Assembly: GCF_014297285.1 (NCBI RefSeq)
Contig: NZ_JACOQI010000003.1
Coordinates: 196,154-260,153 of the forward strand
DNA: 64,000 nt
Source: Dysosmobacter segnis
GTDB lineage: Bacteria; Bacillota; Clostridia; Oscillospirales; Oscillospiraceae
Direction of reading: 5' to 3'
Positions 42,580 to 51,541 of the stretch are shown one piece after another. A program made the translations under genes and the position numbers. Below the pieces are notes generated by a model, which was not told where the DNA came from, searched no databases, and was given only the letters and a program-made list of their open reading frames with translations. Each line of letters begins with the position of its first letter. Position 1 is the first letter of the stretch.

Positions 42580-43943
42580 TACTTCTTCACCTCGATGAGA
42601 TGTCCGCTCTTTTCCATAGCGGCGATGATGCGGTCCACCTGCTTTTCACATTCCTCGGCGGTACCGGCCTCCGCCATGACCCGGAGCACCGGCTCCGTGC
42701 CGCTCTTCCGCAGCAGCACCCGGCCGGAATCGCCCAGCTCGGCGGTGCACGCGTCCACGGCGGCCTGCACGGCGGCGTCCGCCAGCGTGAGATCCTTATC
42801 GTCCACCCGGACGTTTTTCAGCACCTGAGGATACATGGTAACGCCGGCGGCCAGCACGCTCAGGGGCAGTTGGGTGTCGATCATCACCTGCATGAGCATG
42901 AGGGCGGTGATGAGACCGTCGCCGGTGTGGGCGTACTTCCGGAAAATGATATGGCCGGACTGCTCGCCGCCGATCATGAAGTCATTCTCCTTCATGTTCT
43001 CGTAAACATAGCGGTCGCCCACGGCGGTCTTTTCGTAACGGATGCCCGCCTTGTCCAGCGCCTTGTACAGACCGAAGTTGCTCATAACGGTGGTAACCAG
43101 CGTATTGCTGGGAAGCTGGCCACGCTCCTTGAAGTGCTTGGCGCAGATATACATGATCTTATCGCCGTTCAGCACCTGGCCCCGCTCGTCTACGGCAAGG
43201 CAGCGGTCCGCATCGCCGTCAAAGGCGAAGCCCACGTCCAGATGATGCTCCCGGACGTAGAGCTGCAAGCCCTCAATGTGGGTGGAGCCGCAGTCCGTGT
43301 TGATGTTCACGCCGTCCGGCTGATCGTTGATGACATAGGTCTTGGCCCCCAGCGCGTCAAACACTGCCCGGCCGATCATCCAGGAGCTGCCGTTGGCGCA
43401 GTCCAGACCAACCTTGTGCTTTTCAAAGGACCGGGAGGGCAGGCTGGTGAGGTAGCCGATATAGCGGTTGCGGCCGGAGTAGAAATCGATGGTCTTGCCC
43501 ACCTTTCCCTCGGTGGCCCAAGGGAGGTAAGCGGGATCACCGTCGATGAATGCTTCCAGCTCTGCCTGAAGGGCGTCGTCCATCTTCTCGCCCACGCCGT
43601 TCATCAGCTTGATGCCGTTGTCATAAAACGGATTGTGGCTGGCGGAGATCATCACGCCGCAGTCGAAATTCTCCGTACGGGTGATGTAACTGACGCAGGG
43701 AGTGGTGGTAACGTGGAGCAGATATGCGTCCGCGCCGGAGGAGGTGATACCCGCCGCCAGAGCGTTTTCAAACATATAGGAGGAACGCCGGGTGTCCTTG
43801 CCGATCACGATGCGGGCGGAGTCCTCCGTGTGCTTCCGGCTGTAATACCAGCCCAGAAAACGGCCCACCTGGAAGGCGTGCTCCGCCGTCAGATCAACGC
43901 CGGCCTTGCCCCGGAAACCGTCTGTACCAAAATATTTACCCAT
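42579..43943 (-). CDS. glmM: Phosphoglucosamine mutase
   Basis: 454 aa. The phosphoserine loop is MISASHNPFYDNGIKL, the metal loop FDGDADRCLAVD, the sugar loop GGEQSGHIIF, and the phosphate-binding loop RKSGTEPVLRVM. It interconverts GlcN-6-P and GlcN-1-P. First gene of the glm operon. Confidence 0.97.
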   Translation of the reverse strand: MGKYFGTDGFRGKAGVDLTAEHAFQVGRFLGWYYSRKHTEDSARIVIGKDTRRSSYMFENALAAGITSSGADAYLLHVTTTPCVSYITRTENFDCGVMISASHNPFYDNGIKLMNGVGEKMDDALQAELEAFIDGDPAYLPWATEGKVGKTIDFYSGRNRYIGYLTSLPSRSFEKHKVGLDCANGSSWMIGRAVFDALGAKTYVINDQPDGVNINTDCGSTHIEGLQLYVREHHLDVGFAFDGDADRCLAVDERGQVLNGDKIMYICAKHFKERGQLPSNTLVTTVMSNFGLYKALDKAGIRYEKTAVGDRYVYENMKENDFMIGGEQSGHIIFRKYAHTGDGLITALMLMQVMIDTQLPLSVLAAGVTMYPQVLKNVRVDDKDLTLADAAVQAAVDACTAELGDSGRVLLRKSGTEPVLRVMAEAGTAEECEKQVDRIIAAMEKSGHLIEVKK

Positions 43944-43986
43944 CAGAACAATAAGCTCCTTTGTCTTTTAATTTGAAATCGTTCCT

Positions 43987-44015
43987 ATCATATTCGTTTT
44001 TTACAGTAGATACAA
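43987..44015 (-). promoter_or_regulatory. Promoter of the glmM operon
   Basis: Minus strand TTGTAT (44010-44015) and TATGAT (43987-43992) at 17 bp, about 45 nt before the glmM ATG. Confidence 0.7.
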
Positions 44016-44109
44016 GAGGCAAAATGTAAATTTTCAGGCCGTCTGTCCCCAGCTGGCCGTATAAAATCCCATCAGTTGTCCATACTGGAACAAAAAGGGG
44101 GCGACGGAC

Positions 44110-44787
44110 ATGATCACCGCGCTGTGCCGCACGGTCATTCTCTATTTTCTCATTATGATCGGCCTGCGGCTGATGGGAAAGCGGCAGATCGGCGAATTGG
44201 AGCCCAGCGAGCTGGTGCTGACCATGATGATCTCCGATCTGGCTACGGTGCCCATGCAGGACTTCGGCATCCCGCTGCTGGCCGGGGTCATCCCTATTTT
44301 AATTCTCCTGTCCCTGACGCTGCTGATGAGCCAGCTTTCCCTGCTGAATCTGCGGTTCCGGGCGCTGATGTGCGGCACACCGGCCATCCTGATCCGCAAC
44401 GGCAAGCTCCAGCAGGCGGCCATGCGGAAAAACCGCTACACGCTGGACGAGCTGTTGGAGCAGCTCCGGGGGCAAGGGTGTCTCTCCGTGGAGGAGGTGC
44501 AGTACGCCGTGCTGGAAAACTCCGGGCAGCTGTCCGTACTGCCATGGGCCAAGGCCAAGCCGCCCACGGCGGAGGACCTGGGCCTGACGCTGGAGGAGGA
44601 TTCTCTCCCCACCGTTCTCATCAATGACGGCCGGGTTTTGCGGAACAATCTCCGCCGCTGCGGCCAGGATGAGGTGTGGCTTCAAAAAATTCTGAAGCAG
44701 GAGCACTGCACCACCAAGGAGGTCTTTCTCCTGACGGTGGATGAAAACGGAAAAACGCTCTGCGTTCCCAAGGAGGCTGACCCATGA
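44110..44787 (+). CDS. DUF421 (YetF-type) membrane protein
   Basis: 225 aa. Three N-terminal transmembrane helices, the family's GKRQIGELEPSELVLTMMISDLATVP motif, and two cytoplasmic beta domains (LIRNGKLQQAAMRKNRYTLDELLEQLR; PTVLINDGRVLRNNL). Common and usually spore-linked in Firmicutes; mechanism unknown. Overlaps the DUF4363 gene by 4 bp. Confidence 0.93.
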   Translation: MITALCRTVILYFLIMIGLRLMGKRQIGELEPSELVLTMMISDLATVPMQDFGIPLLAGVIPILILLSLTLLMSQLSLLNLRFRALMCGTPAILIRNGKLQQAAMRKNRYTLDELLEQLRGQGCLSVEEVQYAVLENSGQLSVLPWAKAKPPTAEDLGLTLEEDSLPTVLINDGRVLRNNLRRCGQDEVWLQKILKQEHCTTKEVFLLTVDENGKTLCVPKEADP

Positions 44788-45167
44788 AACGGATGCTGCT
44801 GCCGCCGATTTTCGTGTTGGCGGCTCTGCTGGCGTTTTCCCTGTGGAATATCCGCCATATGGATGAAGAAACGGACCGCTGGCGGGAACAACTGCAAGGG
44901 GCGGACCGGCTGGCCCTCTCCGGGGAGTGGGCCGAGGCGCTGGACGCCCTCTGGGAAAGCTACGATGACTGGTCCCACAGCCAGACCTATCTCCACATCG
45001 TCTCCCACCACGACGCAGTGGATGACGCGGAGGCCATGTACCGCCGGGCCATCGCCTTCGGGGAAACGGAGGAGCTTTCGGAGTTCCACGCGGAGCTGTC
45101 CGACCTCCGGGACCAGCTGCGGCTCATTGCGGAGATGGAAGCGCTGAACATCCGGAATGTGCTGTAA
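44784..45167 (+). CDS. DUF4363 protein
   Basis: 127 aa with one N-terminal transmembrane helix and a helical outer domain (DRWREQLQGADRLALSGEWAEALDALWESYDDW, HDAVDDAEAMYRRAIAFGE). The family is regularly paired with DUF421, as here with a 4-bp overlap. Function unestablished; the pairing suggests one complex. Confidence 0.88.
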   Translation: MKRMLLPPIFVLAALLAFSLWNIRHMDEETDRWREQLQGADRLALSGEWAEALDALWESYDDWSHSQTYLHIVSHHDAVDDAEAMYRRAIAFGETEELSEFHAELSDLRDQLRLIAEMEALNIRNVL

Positions 45168-45185
45168 GGCCGCTTGTCCTCCCGC

Positions 45186-45362
45186 CTATTTTTCCTGTTT
45201 CAGCACCATTATATCTCTTACCAAAAATGCGGTCGTGCCGCATACTGCTATAACTGATGACAGATACACGATCCTCCGCTGCATCAAAATATTATAAATG
45301 AATATGATGCATGACGCAGTAATCAGCAGAATGTCAAATGCGATCCGGAATTTCGATCTCAT
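45186..45362 (-). CDS. Small two-helix membrane protein, 58 aa
   Basis: MRSKFRIAFDILLITASCIIFIYNI then a second hydrophobic segment (YLSSVIAVCGTTAFLVRDI) and a basic tail. The start at 45362 has aaaaaggg upstream; an ATG 12 codons earlier lacks a ribosome site. Sequence is clearly more A/T-rich than its neighbours, which may mean recent acquisition. No family recognised. Confidence 0.6.
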   Translation of the reverse strand: MRSKFRIAFDILLITASCIIFIYNILMQRRIVYLSSVIAVCGTTAFLVRDIMVLKQEK

Positions 45363-45447
45363 ACGGCCATTCCCTTTTTTCCGCAATTTTCCGCTCATTG
45401 TGCGGTAGAATCCATCATAGGAATTTCCGGATCGTGCAGAAGCACGA

Positions 45448-45903
45448 TCACTTCTCCGCCAGGAGCTTATTCAGCTCCGCCATGAAGGTATCCAGATCCT
45501 TGAACTGGCGGTAGACAGAGGCGAATCGGACGTAGGCCACCTGATCCACCTTCCGCAGCCGGTCCATCACCTTTTCGCCTACATCCTCCGTGCGGATCTC
45601 CCGCTCCATGGAGTTCTGCAGCTCCTGCTCGATCTCATCGGCAATGCGCTCCAACTCGGCCAAGGGCACCGGCCGCTTCTCGCAGGCCCGGATCATGCCC
45701 CGCAGGACCTTCTGCCGGTCAAAGCTCTGGCGGCTGCCATCCTTTTTGATGACCACCATAGGCAGGCTTTCCACCGTTTCATAGGTGGTAAAGCGTTTGG
45801 CGCAGGAAAGACACTCTCTCCGACGGCGGATGCTGGCGTTTTCGTCCGCGGGACGGGAATCAATGACCTTGCTTTCGGGGTGACCGCAATAGGGGCATTT
45901 CAT
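45448..45903 (-). CDS. nrdR: Transcriptional repressor NrdR
   Basis: 151 aa. N-terminal zinc ribbon ([11 protein letters not shown]...CLSCAKRF) and an ATP-cone ([30 protein letters not shown]). It represses ribonucleotide reductase genes in response to dATP. Its own promoter region contains an inverted repeat. Confidence 0.97.
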   Translation of the reverse strand: MKCPYCGHPESKVIDSRPADENASIRRRRECLSCAKRFTTYETVESLPMVVIKKDGSRQSFDRQKVLRGMIRACEKRPVPLAELERIADEIEQELQNSMEREIRTEDVGEKVMDRLRKVDQVAYVRFASVYRQFKDLDTFMAELNKLLAEK

Positions 45904-45973
45904 AGGCTTGACCTCCTGATAAACGTTCCGGGAAAACCCGGTTCATGTGTGAAAAGCACAGGATACTGCGGAT

Positions 45974-46002
45974 ATTGTACCACATTCCTTCTAAATGTGG
46001 TA
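45974..46002 (-). promoter_or_regulatory. Inverted repeat overlapping the nrdR promoter
   Basis: TACCACATT and AATGTGGTA arms (45978-45986, 45994-46002) with a 7-nt centre. The downstream arm runs into a -10 element TACAAT (minus strand, 45974-45979). It does not match the published NrdR box (ACACTATATATAGTGT type), so the regulator is unknown. Confidence 0.5.
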
Positions 46003-46021
46003 TCCCTATTTTCAAGTTTTT

Positions 46022-46531
46022 TCAAAAAACAGGCCATTCCCGGTCATCAAAGCGAAATACCCAGTACGCCCGTCCCTGCAAACGCCGGGAACGGGCAAAG
46101 CAAAACATGGCTTCCAGAGGAAAAGGGGCCGCGTCATCCCGTGGGACAGCGATGAGACGGCCCCGCTCCGGCCGGCAGGTCAGCACCCCGGAAAGCCCGC
46201 CCAAGCGGCAGCGGAGGTATGGACTTCTCAGCAGTTCCGGTCTCAGCGGCTCCCACTGCTCCCGCTCCTCTCCTAAAGGGCGCAGTTCTCCCCGGAGGAT
46301 GGGTCCCAACGGGTCTGTCAACTGTTTGGAAAACCGGCGGCGAATTTGCAAACAGCCATTCTCCGGTTCCAGAACACCGATACGGAGATTCCCTGTCTCC
46401 CCCACCGCCCACGCGCACCACAGCCCCTCCCGGCCCCGGCAGGAGACGGAAAAGGCCGTATACAATGCCTCCGGGGTGACGGTCAGTTCCCCCACCGCCT
46501 GCTCCTCCCGAAAAACCGGATACTTGTCCAT
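46022..46531 (-). CDS. Uncharacterised protein, 169 aa
   Basis: Soluble protein rich in Arg and Trp with a likely beta-sandwich start (MDKYPVFREEQAVGELTVTPEALYTAFSVSCR) and a C-terminal PLEAMFCFARSRRLQGRAYWVFRFDDREWPVF. Resembles short conserved hypotheticals of Oscillospiraceae; no family I can name. Divergent genes and terminators isolate it. Confidence 0.65.
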   Translation of the reverse strand: MDKYPVFREEQAVGELTVTPEALYTAFSVSCRGREGLWCAWAVGETGNLRIGVLEPENGCLQIRRRFSKQLTDPLGPILRGELRPLGEEREQWEPLRPELLRSPYLRCRLGGLSGVLTCRPERGRLIAVPRDDAAPFPLEAMFCFARSRRLQGRAYWVFRFDDREWPVF

Positions 46532-46549
46532 GAGCCGCCACCTCCCGGC

Positions 46550-46584
46550 AAAAAAATCGCCTGTGCATCAGTTTATGCACAGGC
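46550..46584 (-). terminator. Rho-independent terminator
   Basis: GCCTGTGCAT/ATGCACAGGC stem followed on the minus strand by GATTTTTTT. Ends the upstream gene at 46617. Confidence 0.9.
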
Positions 46585-46616
46585 GGATCTTAATATGAAC
46601 GCTATGTATGGCAGGT

Positions 46617-47111
46617 TCAGGCGATGGTGTAGCTGCCCCGCACCAGCAGCTTCGTGGTGTCGGAGCCGGCCTTGACGCCCCGGCCCTCAATGGTCATCAT
46701 ATAGAGATGGTTGGCCGCCAGCGCGCCGCCGTTATTCAGGGAGGCAGCGGTAGTCTCGTCGATGAGGCCCGGATTGGAGGGCGACACGCAGGAGGCCGTA
46801 CCCACCCGGAGCATCACTTCACAGCCGATGTCTCCGGTGAGAACCTGTCCCTTGGAAAGGGTCACCACGGCAAATTCCACCCCAGACATTTCGCCCGCGC
46901 CCCCGGACTGCTGAAGCAGTTGGCTATTCCGGGCGGTGATCTTCTGGTCTACCTTGGTCATGATCTGTCCCAGAAACACATCGTTCAGATAACTCAGTGT
47001 CACCAGCGGGTCGGAGGCGGAGCCGGGCTCCACCGCCAGGGAAACGCCGCTCATGGCAAGGCAGCTTACCAGTGTCAGCGCCGCCAGACGCAATGCCCAT
47101 CTGTTTTTCAT
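46617..47111 (-). CDS. Secreted uncharacterised protein, 164 aa
   Basis: Signal peptide MKNRWALRLAALTLVSCLAM, cleaved near SLAVEPGS. The mature part starts DPLVTLSYLNDVFLGQIMTKVD, then a beta-rich region with GDIGCEVMLRVGTASC and a C-terminal KLLVRGSYTIA. Of a type seen widely in Oscillospiraceae next to cell-envelope genes; function not known to me. Confidence 0.75.
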   Translation of the reverse strand: MKNRWALRLAALTLVSCLAMSGVSLAVEPGSASDPLVTLSYLNDVFLGQIMTKVDQKITARNSQLLQQSGGAGEMSGVEFAVVTLSKGQVLTGDIGCEVMLRVGTASCVSPSNPGLIDETTAASLNNGGALAANHLYMMTIEGRGVKAGSDTTKLLVRGSYTIA

Positions 47112-47182
47112 ATGTACCTCCGTTGTCTCTTGGCTCCCTCCCGATGGGCGTTTCCGCCCGCCGGGAAGCAGTATTCTGTCTC

Positions 47183-47551
47183 TTATACAAACTGGTCGTG
47201 GGGCAGTCCGAAGCTCACCGCGATGGCGGTGTCCACCTTCTCCATCACCTGTTCCTCCACATGGCCCATCCGTTCCCGCAGCCGCTTTTTATCCAGCGTC
47301 CGCACCTGCTCCAGCAGGATGATGGAATCCCGGTTCAGGCCGCAGCTCTCGTTCACCGGAAGGGCAATATGGGTCGGCAGGCGGGCTTTGCCCGTCTGCG
47401 AGGTGATGGCCGCCGCAATGACCGTAGGGCTGTATCGGTTGCCGGTGTCATTCTGAATGATCAGCACCGGACGGATGCCGCCCTGCTCGCTGCCCACCAC
47501 CGGAGAGAGATCGGCATAGTAAATATCGCCGCGCTTGACACTCGTATCCAC
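47183..47551 (-). CDS. mazF: Type II toxin-antitoxin system toxin, PemK/MazF family
   Basis: 122 aa from the GTG at 47551. The core [31 protein letters not shown] and the catalytic region [14 protein letters not shown] plus [15 protein letters not shown] match MazF/EndoA mRNA interferases. It lies downstream of alr, as in Bacillus, but the 80-150 bp between them leaves no room for the usual EndoAI antitoxin. The start is uncertain; longer in-frame starts exist up to 47623. Confidence 0.9.
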   Translation of the reverse strand: MDTSVKRGDIYYADLSPVVGSEQGGIRPVLIIQNDTGNRYSPTVIAAAITSQTGKARLPTHIALPVNESCGLNRDSIILLEQVRTLDKKRLRERMGHVEEQVMEKVDTAIAVSFGLPHDQFV

Positions 47552-47703
47552 AAAGTTCACACTCCGCCGAAAGAAGTACCCGTCACCATTCGGTGAGGCC
47601 ACTTTCATTCTCCCACGCAGCACCGGAATTTATACCACCGGGGCAAAATTCCGGTGTCCCGCCCCGTGTCATCCTATGCGCCTGGCGGAGTGCGGGTGCC
47701 TGC

Positions 47704-48870
47704 TTACAGCAGTCTCAAGCTCCGCTCGATCTCCTTGCCGTTTTCCATATACAATCTGGGGACCCGCTTGCTCACCGCGCAGGTCAATTCGTAGGGAATC
47801 GTGTTCAGAATTGCGGCCAGAGAATCTACGCTCTGGGTCTGGCCGAAGATCTCCACCGTATCCCCCACCTTTACCTCCGGCAGGTCCGTCAGATCCACCA
47901 TGCACATATCCATGCAGATGCGGCCCCGCTGCGGTGCCGGGCCATAGGCCGTCTGCACCGCCATGCGGTTGGAAAGCCCCCGGAAGAAGCCGTCGGCATA
48001 GCCGATGGGCAGTACGCCCATACGGGTCTTTCCCTCCGTGCGGAAGGTCCGGCCATAGCTGACGGTGGTATCCGGGTCAAGGACCTTGATGGTGGACACG
48101 CAGGACTTCAGCCGCATCACCGGCCGCAGGCCCAGCCGCTCCGCGTCATCCCCCACGCCGTAAAGGGCGATGCCGGGGCGGACCATATCCAGATACATCT
48201 CCGGATAGCGGGTCAGGGCGCCGCTGTTGGCACAATGGCGGATGCGGAAGGTGCGGCCCTTGGCGGCCAGTGCGTCCAGCACATGGGTAAAGACGCCGAA
48301 CTGCTCCCTCGTATACGCTTCATAGTCCGCGCCGTCCATATCAGAGACGGCGAAATGGGTGAAAATACCCTCCGGGTCCAGCCCCGGCAAGGCGCAGGAC
48401 TCCGCGATGGCCTCCACGCCGGTTTCAAAATGCTCGCCCCGGACCAGAAAGCCCAGCCGGGACATACCGGTATCCACCTTGATGTGGACCCGCAGCGTGC
48501 CGCCGCACTTCACAGCCTCGGCGCTGTACGCCTCCGCCTTGGCCTTGGCGGACACCGCCTGAGTGATGTTGTATTCGATGAGCTGGGACACCATCTCCGG
48601 AGGGGTATGCCCCAGAATCAGAATGGGCATGGTAATGCCGCCGTGGCGCAGTTCCCGGCCCTCGTCCAGACTGGACACTGCCAGATAGTCCGCCCCCAGC
48701 TGTTCCAGCTTCCGGGCCACCTGCACCGCGCCGTGGCCGTAGGCGTCCGCCTTCACCACGCCCAGATACTTCACGCCGGGGCCAATCTTCTGCCGGGCCA
48801 CATTGTAGTTGTGTTCCAAAGCATCCAGGTCGATTTCCGCCCAGGTGCGCCGTAAAATCGTATCCTCCAA
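47704..48870 (-). CDS. alr: Alanine racemase
   Basis: 388 aa. PLP lysine in KYLGVVKADAYGHGAVQVA; the catalytic Tyr region is DMVRPGIALYGVGD-like, with EIFGQTQSVDSLAAILNTIPYELTCAVSKRVPRLY near the end. It makes D-alanine for peptidoglycan. Followed by mazF in the same direction. Confidence 0.96.
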   Translation of the reverse strand: MEDTILRRTWAEIDLDALEHNYNVARQKIGPGVKYLGVVKADAYGHGAVQVARKLEQLGADYLAVSSLDEGRELRHGGITMPILILGHTPPEMVSQLIEYNITQAVSAKAKAEAYSAEAVKCGGTLRVHIKVDTGMSRLGFLVRGEHFETGVEAIAESCALPGLDPEGIFTHFAVSDMDGADYEAYTREQFGVFTHVLDALAAKGRTFRIRHCANSGALTRYPEMYLDMVRPGIALYGVGDDAERLGLRPVMRLKSCVSTIKVLDPDTTVSYGRTFRTEGKTRMGVLPIGYADGFFRGLSNRMAVQTAYGPAPQRGRICMDMCMVDLTDLPEVKVGDTVEIFGQTQSVDSLAAILNTIPYELTCAVSKRVPRLYMENGKEIERSLRLL

Positions 48871-48918
48871 GTTGATTCACCTGTCTTATGTGGATTTGCG
48901 GGGTCCTCCCCGCTGTTT

Positions 48919-49518
48919 TTACGAATTATCCGTTATTGTATCACAAAATCCGAACGCCGTAAACCGTACCGTCAAAATTGTTTCGCCGTCCACGGCGATC
49001 TCTCCGAGGAAAGGCGTTCCGTCCGCCTGACGGAGCCAGACGGTGGTCACGATGTCCGTGTCCGACGCGCCGGTCTGGTCCAGCGCCAGCCGGGTACAGG
49101 GGACTCCCTCCCGGCTTTCGTCATTCTGTTCCAGCAGCCAGCCCTCCCGCAGAGCGTACATGATCCGGGCCAGTGCCGTGGCGGGGCTGACGGCTTCCTC
49201 CGTCAACGTTCCGGCATCCAGGCAGAGATCGCCGTATTCCAGCGTCCAGCCATCCTCCCGGATGACCGCCCGGACGCCTGCCAGTTCCAGCGGCTCCAGC
49301 ACCTCCACGGTGCTCTCCCCGCCCGGCACATAGGTACCGTGAAGCGTGGCGGACCATTCCAGCCCGGACTGTTCGCAGGTGACCTCCGCCGTCATTTCAC
49401 AGCCGGACATCTCCTGATAGACCGACCGCAGGTCCGCCGCCGGCTCCGCTGTCTGTTTCCCGCAGCCGCACAGTAGCAGGCACAGGGCTATCATTGGTAC
49501 GCAGTTTTCGATGCGCAC
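48919..49518 (-). CDS. Putative lipoprotein, 199 aa
   Basis: Signal peptide with lipobox LLLCGC, then a largely beta-strand protein (EMTAEVTCEQSGLEWSATLHGTYVPGGESTVEVLEPLELAG; RLALDQTGASDTDIVTTVWLRQ; GEIAVDGETILTVRFTAFG). The fold looks like the LolA/LppX-type lipoprotein carrier, inferred from strand pattern only. It lies 14 nt after nnrD and 48 nt before alr. Confidence 0.7.
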   Translation of the reverse strand: MRIENCVPMIALCLLLCGCGKQTAEPAADLRSVYQEMSGCEMTAEVTCEQSGLEWSATLHGTYVPGGESTVEVLEPLELAGVRAVIREDGWTLEYGDLCLDAGTLTEEAVSPATALARIMYALREGWLLEQNDESREGVPCTRLALDQTGASDTDIVTTVWLRQADGTPFLGEIAVDGETILTVRFTAFGFCDTITDNS

Positions 49519-49532
49519 CCTGTTTCCCTCCG

Positions 49533-50411
49533 TTATTCCAGAATTTCCCGGATGGCGTCAGGCAGTTTCCGGACCACGTCCTCCGGTGTGACGCTGTAAG
49601 CCGTCAGTTCCTGTTCCGCCAGATCCCCGGCGCGGCCGTGAAGCCAGACTCCCACCGCCGCGGCTCGAAGTGCGTCGGCCCGCTGGGCCATCAGGGAGGC
49701 GATCACGCCGGTCAGCACATCCCCGCTGCCGCCCTTGGCCAATCCGCTGCCACCGGTTGTGTTCACCAGAACGTCCCCCTCCGGCGACGCCGTGACGGTC
49801 CGGTGGCCCTTCAGCACCAGAACGCAGCCATGGGCCATGGCGAAGTCCTGTGCCGCCCGTTCCCGGTCCCCACGGCTCAGATCGCCGCCGATCCGGGCGA
49901 ACTCCACCTCATGGGGCGTCAGAACCGTGGGCCTGCCCCGGCGGGCATCCAGTAGATCTATATGCCCGGAAAGGGCGTTTATGCCGTCGGCGTCCAGCAC
50001 CAGCGGTTTTTCCGTTTTCAGCAGCTCCCACACCAGGCGGGCAGTCTCCCGGCCGCGGCCCAGCCCCGGTCCCAGCGCCAGCACATCGCAGCCGTCCAGC
50101 TTTTCCAGAATTTGCGGCAGAGCCTTCCCCGCCAGCATGCCGTTTTTCTCCGGCAGCGGAAAGGGCATGGCGGAGACACATTTGGCTGCCTCGATGGGCC
50201 AGATGGTCTTCGGCACCCCCAGCGACACCAGCCCGCAGCCGGTCCGTACCGCCGCCGACGCGGTGAGATAGGGTGCGCCGGTGTAGCCCACCGCGCCGCC
50301 TACGATCAGCAGCTTTCCAAAGGTCCCTTTATGGCCGTCCAGCTGTCTCTGCGGCAGCGCCGGTTTCAAAAGATCCAATCCCACCGTCCGGATAAGCGTT
50401 GTCACTTCCAT
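49533..50411 (-). CDS. nnrD: ADP-dependent NAD(P)H-hydrate dehydratase
   Basis: 292 aa, carbohydrate-kinase fold. Visible motifs: HKGTFGKLLIVGGAVGYTGAPYL, DADGINALSGH, TPHEVEFARI and the signature GGSGDVLTGVIASL. It repairs damaged (hydrated) NAD(P)H. The NnrE epimerase half, often fused, is not encoded here. It heads a run that continues with the lipoprotein and alr. Confidence 0.94.
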   Translation of the reverse strand: MEVTTLIRTVGLDLLKPALPQRQLDGHKGTFGKLLIVGGAVGYTGAPYLTASAAVRTGCGLVSLGVPKTIWPIEAAKCVSAMPFPLPEKNGMLAGKALPQILEKLDGCDVLALGPGLGRGRETARLVWELLKTEKPLVLDADGINALSGHIDLLDARRGRPTVLTPHEVEFARIGGDLSRGDRERAAQDFAMAHGCVLVLKGHRTVTASPEGDVLVNTTGGSGLAKGGSGDVLTGVIASLMAQRADALRAAAVGVWLHGRAGDLAEQELTAYSVTPEDVVRKLPDAIREILE

Positions 50412-50454
50412 GGTCAGTCCCCCTTTTTTTATGTTATCCAGTCAGTTTGTATTT

Positions 50455-50489
50455 GAAAAAAGCAGGGAACATTACTGTTCCCTGCTTTT
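50455..50489 (-). terminator. Rho-independent terminator
   Basis: AAAAGCAGGGAACA / TGTTCCCTGCTTTT stem with a TTAC loop and T-run on the minus strand, 10 nt after the cytidylate-kinase-like stop. Confidence 0.9.
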
Positions 50490-50497
50490 CAATGCTC

Positions 50498-51097
50498 TTA
50501 TTCGCCCTTGGCCGCTTCGATGATAAGCTTGGCGCACAGGGAATAGCCCAGCTTGCCGCTATCCAGTACCAGGTGGTAGTTATGGCTGTCGCCCCACTTT
50601 TTGCCGGTATAGTGGTTATAATAAGTATGACGGCTGTTGTCCTTTTTGGCAATGATCTTCTGCAGCTCCGTCGCGTCCGTGCAGCCGGTAAGCTCGCTGG
50701 CCCGCACCGCCCGGTGCACCGCGTCGGCATGGATGAACACGTTCAGGCTCTCCATGCCCGCTTCCCGCAGGATCTCGTCAGCGCAGCGGCCAAGGATCAC
50801 GCAGGGTCCCTCCTTGGCGAAATGGAGAATGACCGCCTTCTGCACATCGTGGATGGCATCCTGGGTGTCAGAAAAGGAGGCGTCCGCAAAGGAGCAGATG
50901 CTCTTGAAGAAGAAATTCGTGGAGGATACATCCTCCTGATCGTGCTCCACCATATCCGGATCAAATCCGCTGGTCTGGACTGTTGCCTTCAAAATATCCC
51001 GGTCATAGAACGGGATCCCCAGTTCCTTTGCCACCTGCTGGCCGATGGAATGGCCGCCTGCGCCGTATTCCCGGCTGATGGTAATGATCTTATCCAT
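50498..51097 (-). CDS. Cytidylate kinase-like family protein
   Basis: 199 aa. P-loop-like start MDKIITISREYGAGGHSIGQQVAKELGIPFYDRDIL, and later CVILGRCADEILREAGMESLNVFIHAD. The family is a cytidylate-kinase-fold group common in gut Clostridia, distinct from Cmk; substrate unknown. The start at 51097 has gggggag upstream. Confidence 0.88.
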   Translation of the reverse strand: MDKIITISREYGAGGHSIGQQVAKELGIPFYDRDILKATVQTSGFDPDMVEHDQEDVSSTNFFFKSICSFADASFSDTQDAIHDVQKAVILHFAKEGPCVILGRCADEILREAGMESLNVFIHADAVHRAVRASELTGCTDATELQKIIAKKDNSRHTYYNHYTGKKWGDSHNYHLVLDSGKLGYSLCAKLIIEAAKGE

Positions 51098-51224
51098 GGT
51101 ACTCCCCCTCACAGGTCCCGTCTTTTGACAGGGCCGATACTGATTGTATGTTATCACATTTTCTGCTTGCGTGCAATAAATTTCTGCTTCCGGGCCGTTT
51201 TTCTCAGGTTTGTGCATTTCGCGC

Positions 51225-51253
51225 TTGCATTTCCCCTGTTTTTATGGTATACA
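51225..51253 (+). promoter_or_regulatory. Promoter of the pheS T-box transcript
   Basis: TTGCAT (51225-51230) and TATACA (51248-51253) at 17 bp, just upstream of the T-box leader. Confidence 0.72.
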
Positions 51254-51259
51254 TTGGTA

Positions 51260-51495
51260 TGTTATAAGCTGTGAAACGGGAAAATAACCTGAAACGCCGC
51301 CGCAGAGAGGGTCGGTCACCGGCTGCAAGCCGACCTGTGGACGCCTGGTTTGGTTCGCCCCGGAGCTTCCATGGAGACATGGCGGTCACCCTCCGTTATC
51401 AGGGCACAAGTGTGCGCTTCGGCGCGAATTTGGGTGGTACCGCGGAAGTGAGCCTTTCGTCCCAATGTGGGACGGAGGGCTTTTTTGTTTTCCGC
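51260..51495 (+). promoter_or_regulatory. T-box riboswitch of pheST
   Basis: Contains the T-box core GGGTGGTACCGCGG (51432-51445) followed by a terminator (about 51451-51487, stem around CGTCCCA/TGGGACG with flanking GCC...GGGC, then TTTTTT). The preceding 170 nt is structured, with a GCAAGC element consistent with stem I. A TTC triplet in the stem I region is the likely Phe specifier, not assigned with certainty. Confidence 0.92.
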
Positions 51496-51541
51496 CACCC
51501 CGATCCGATCATCCCATTCCATACAAAGGAGTTTTGCGTTT

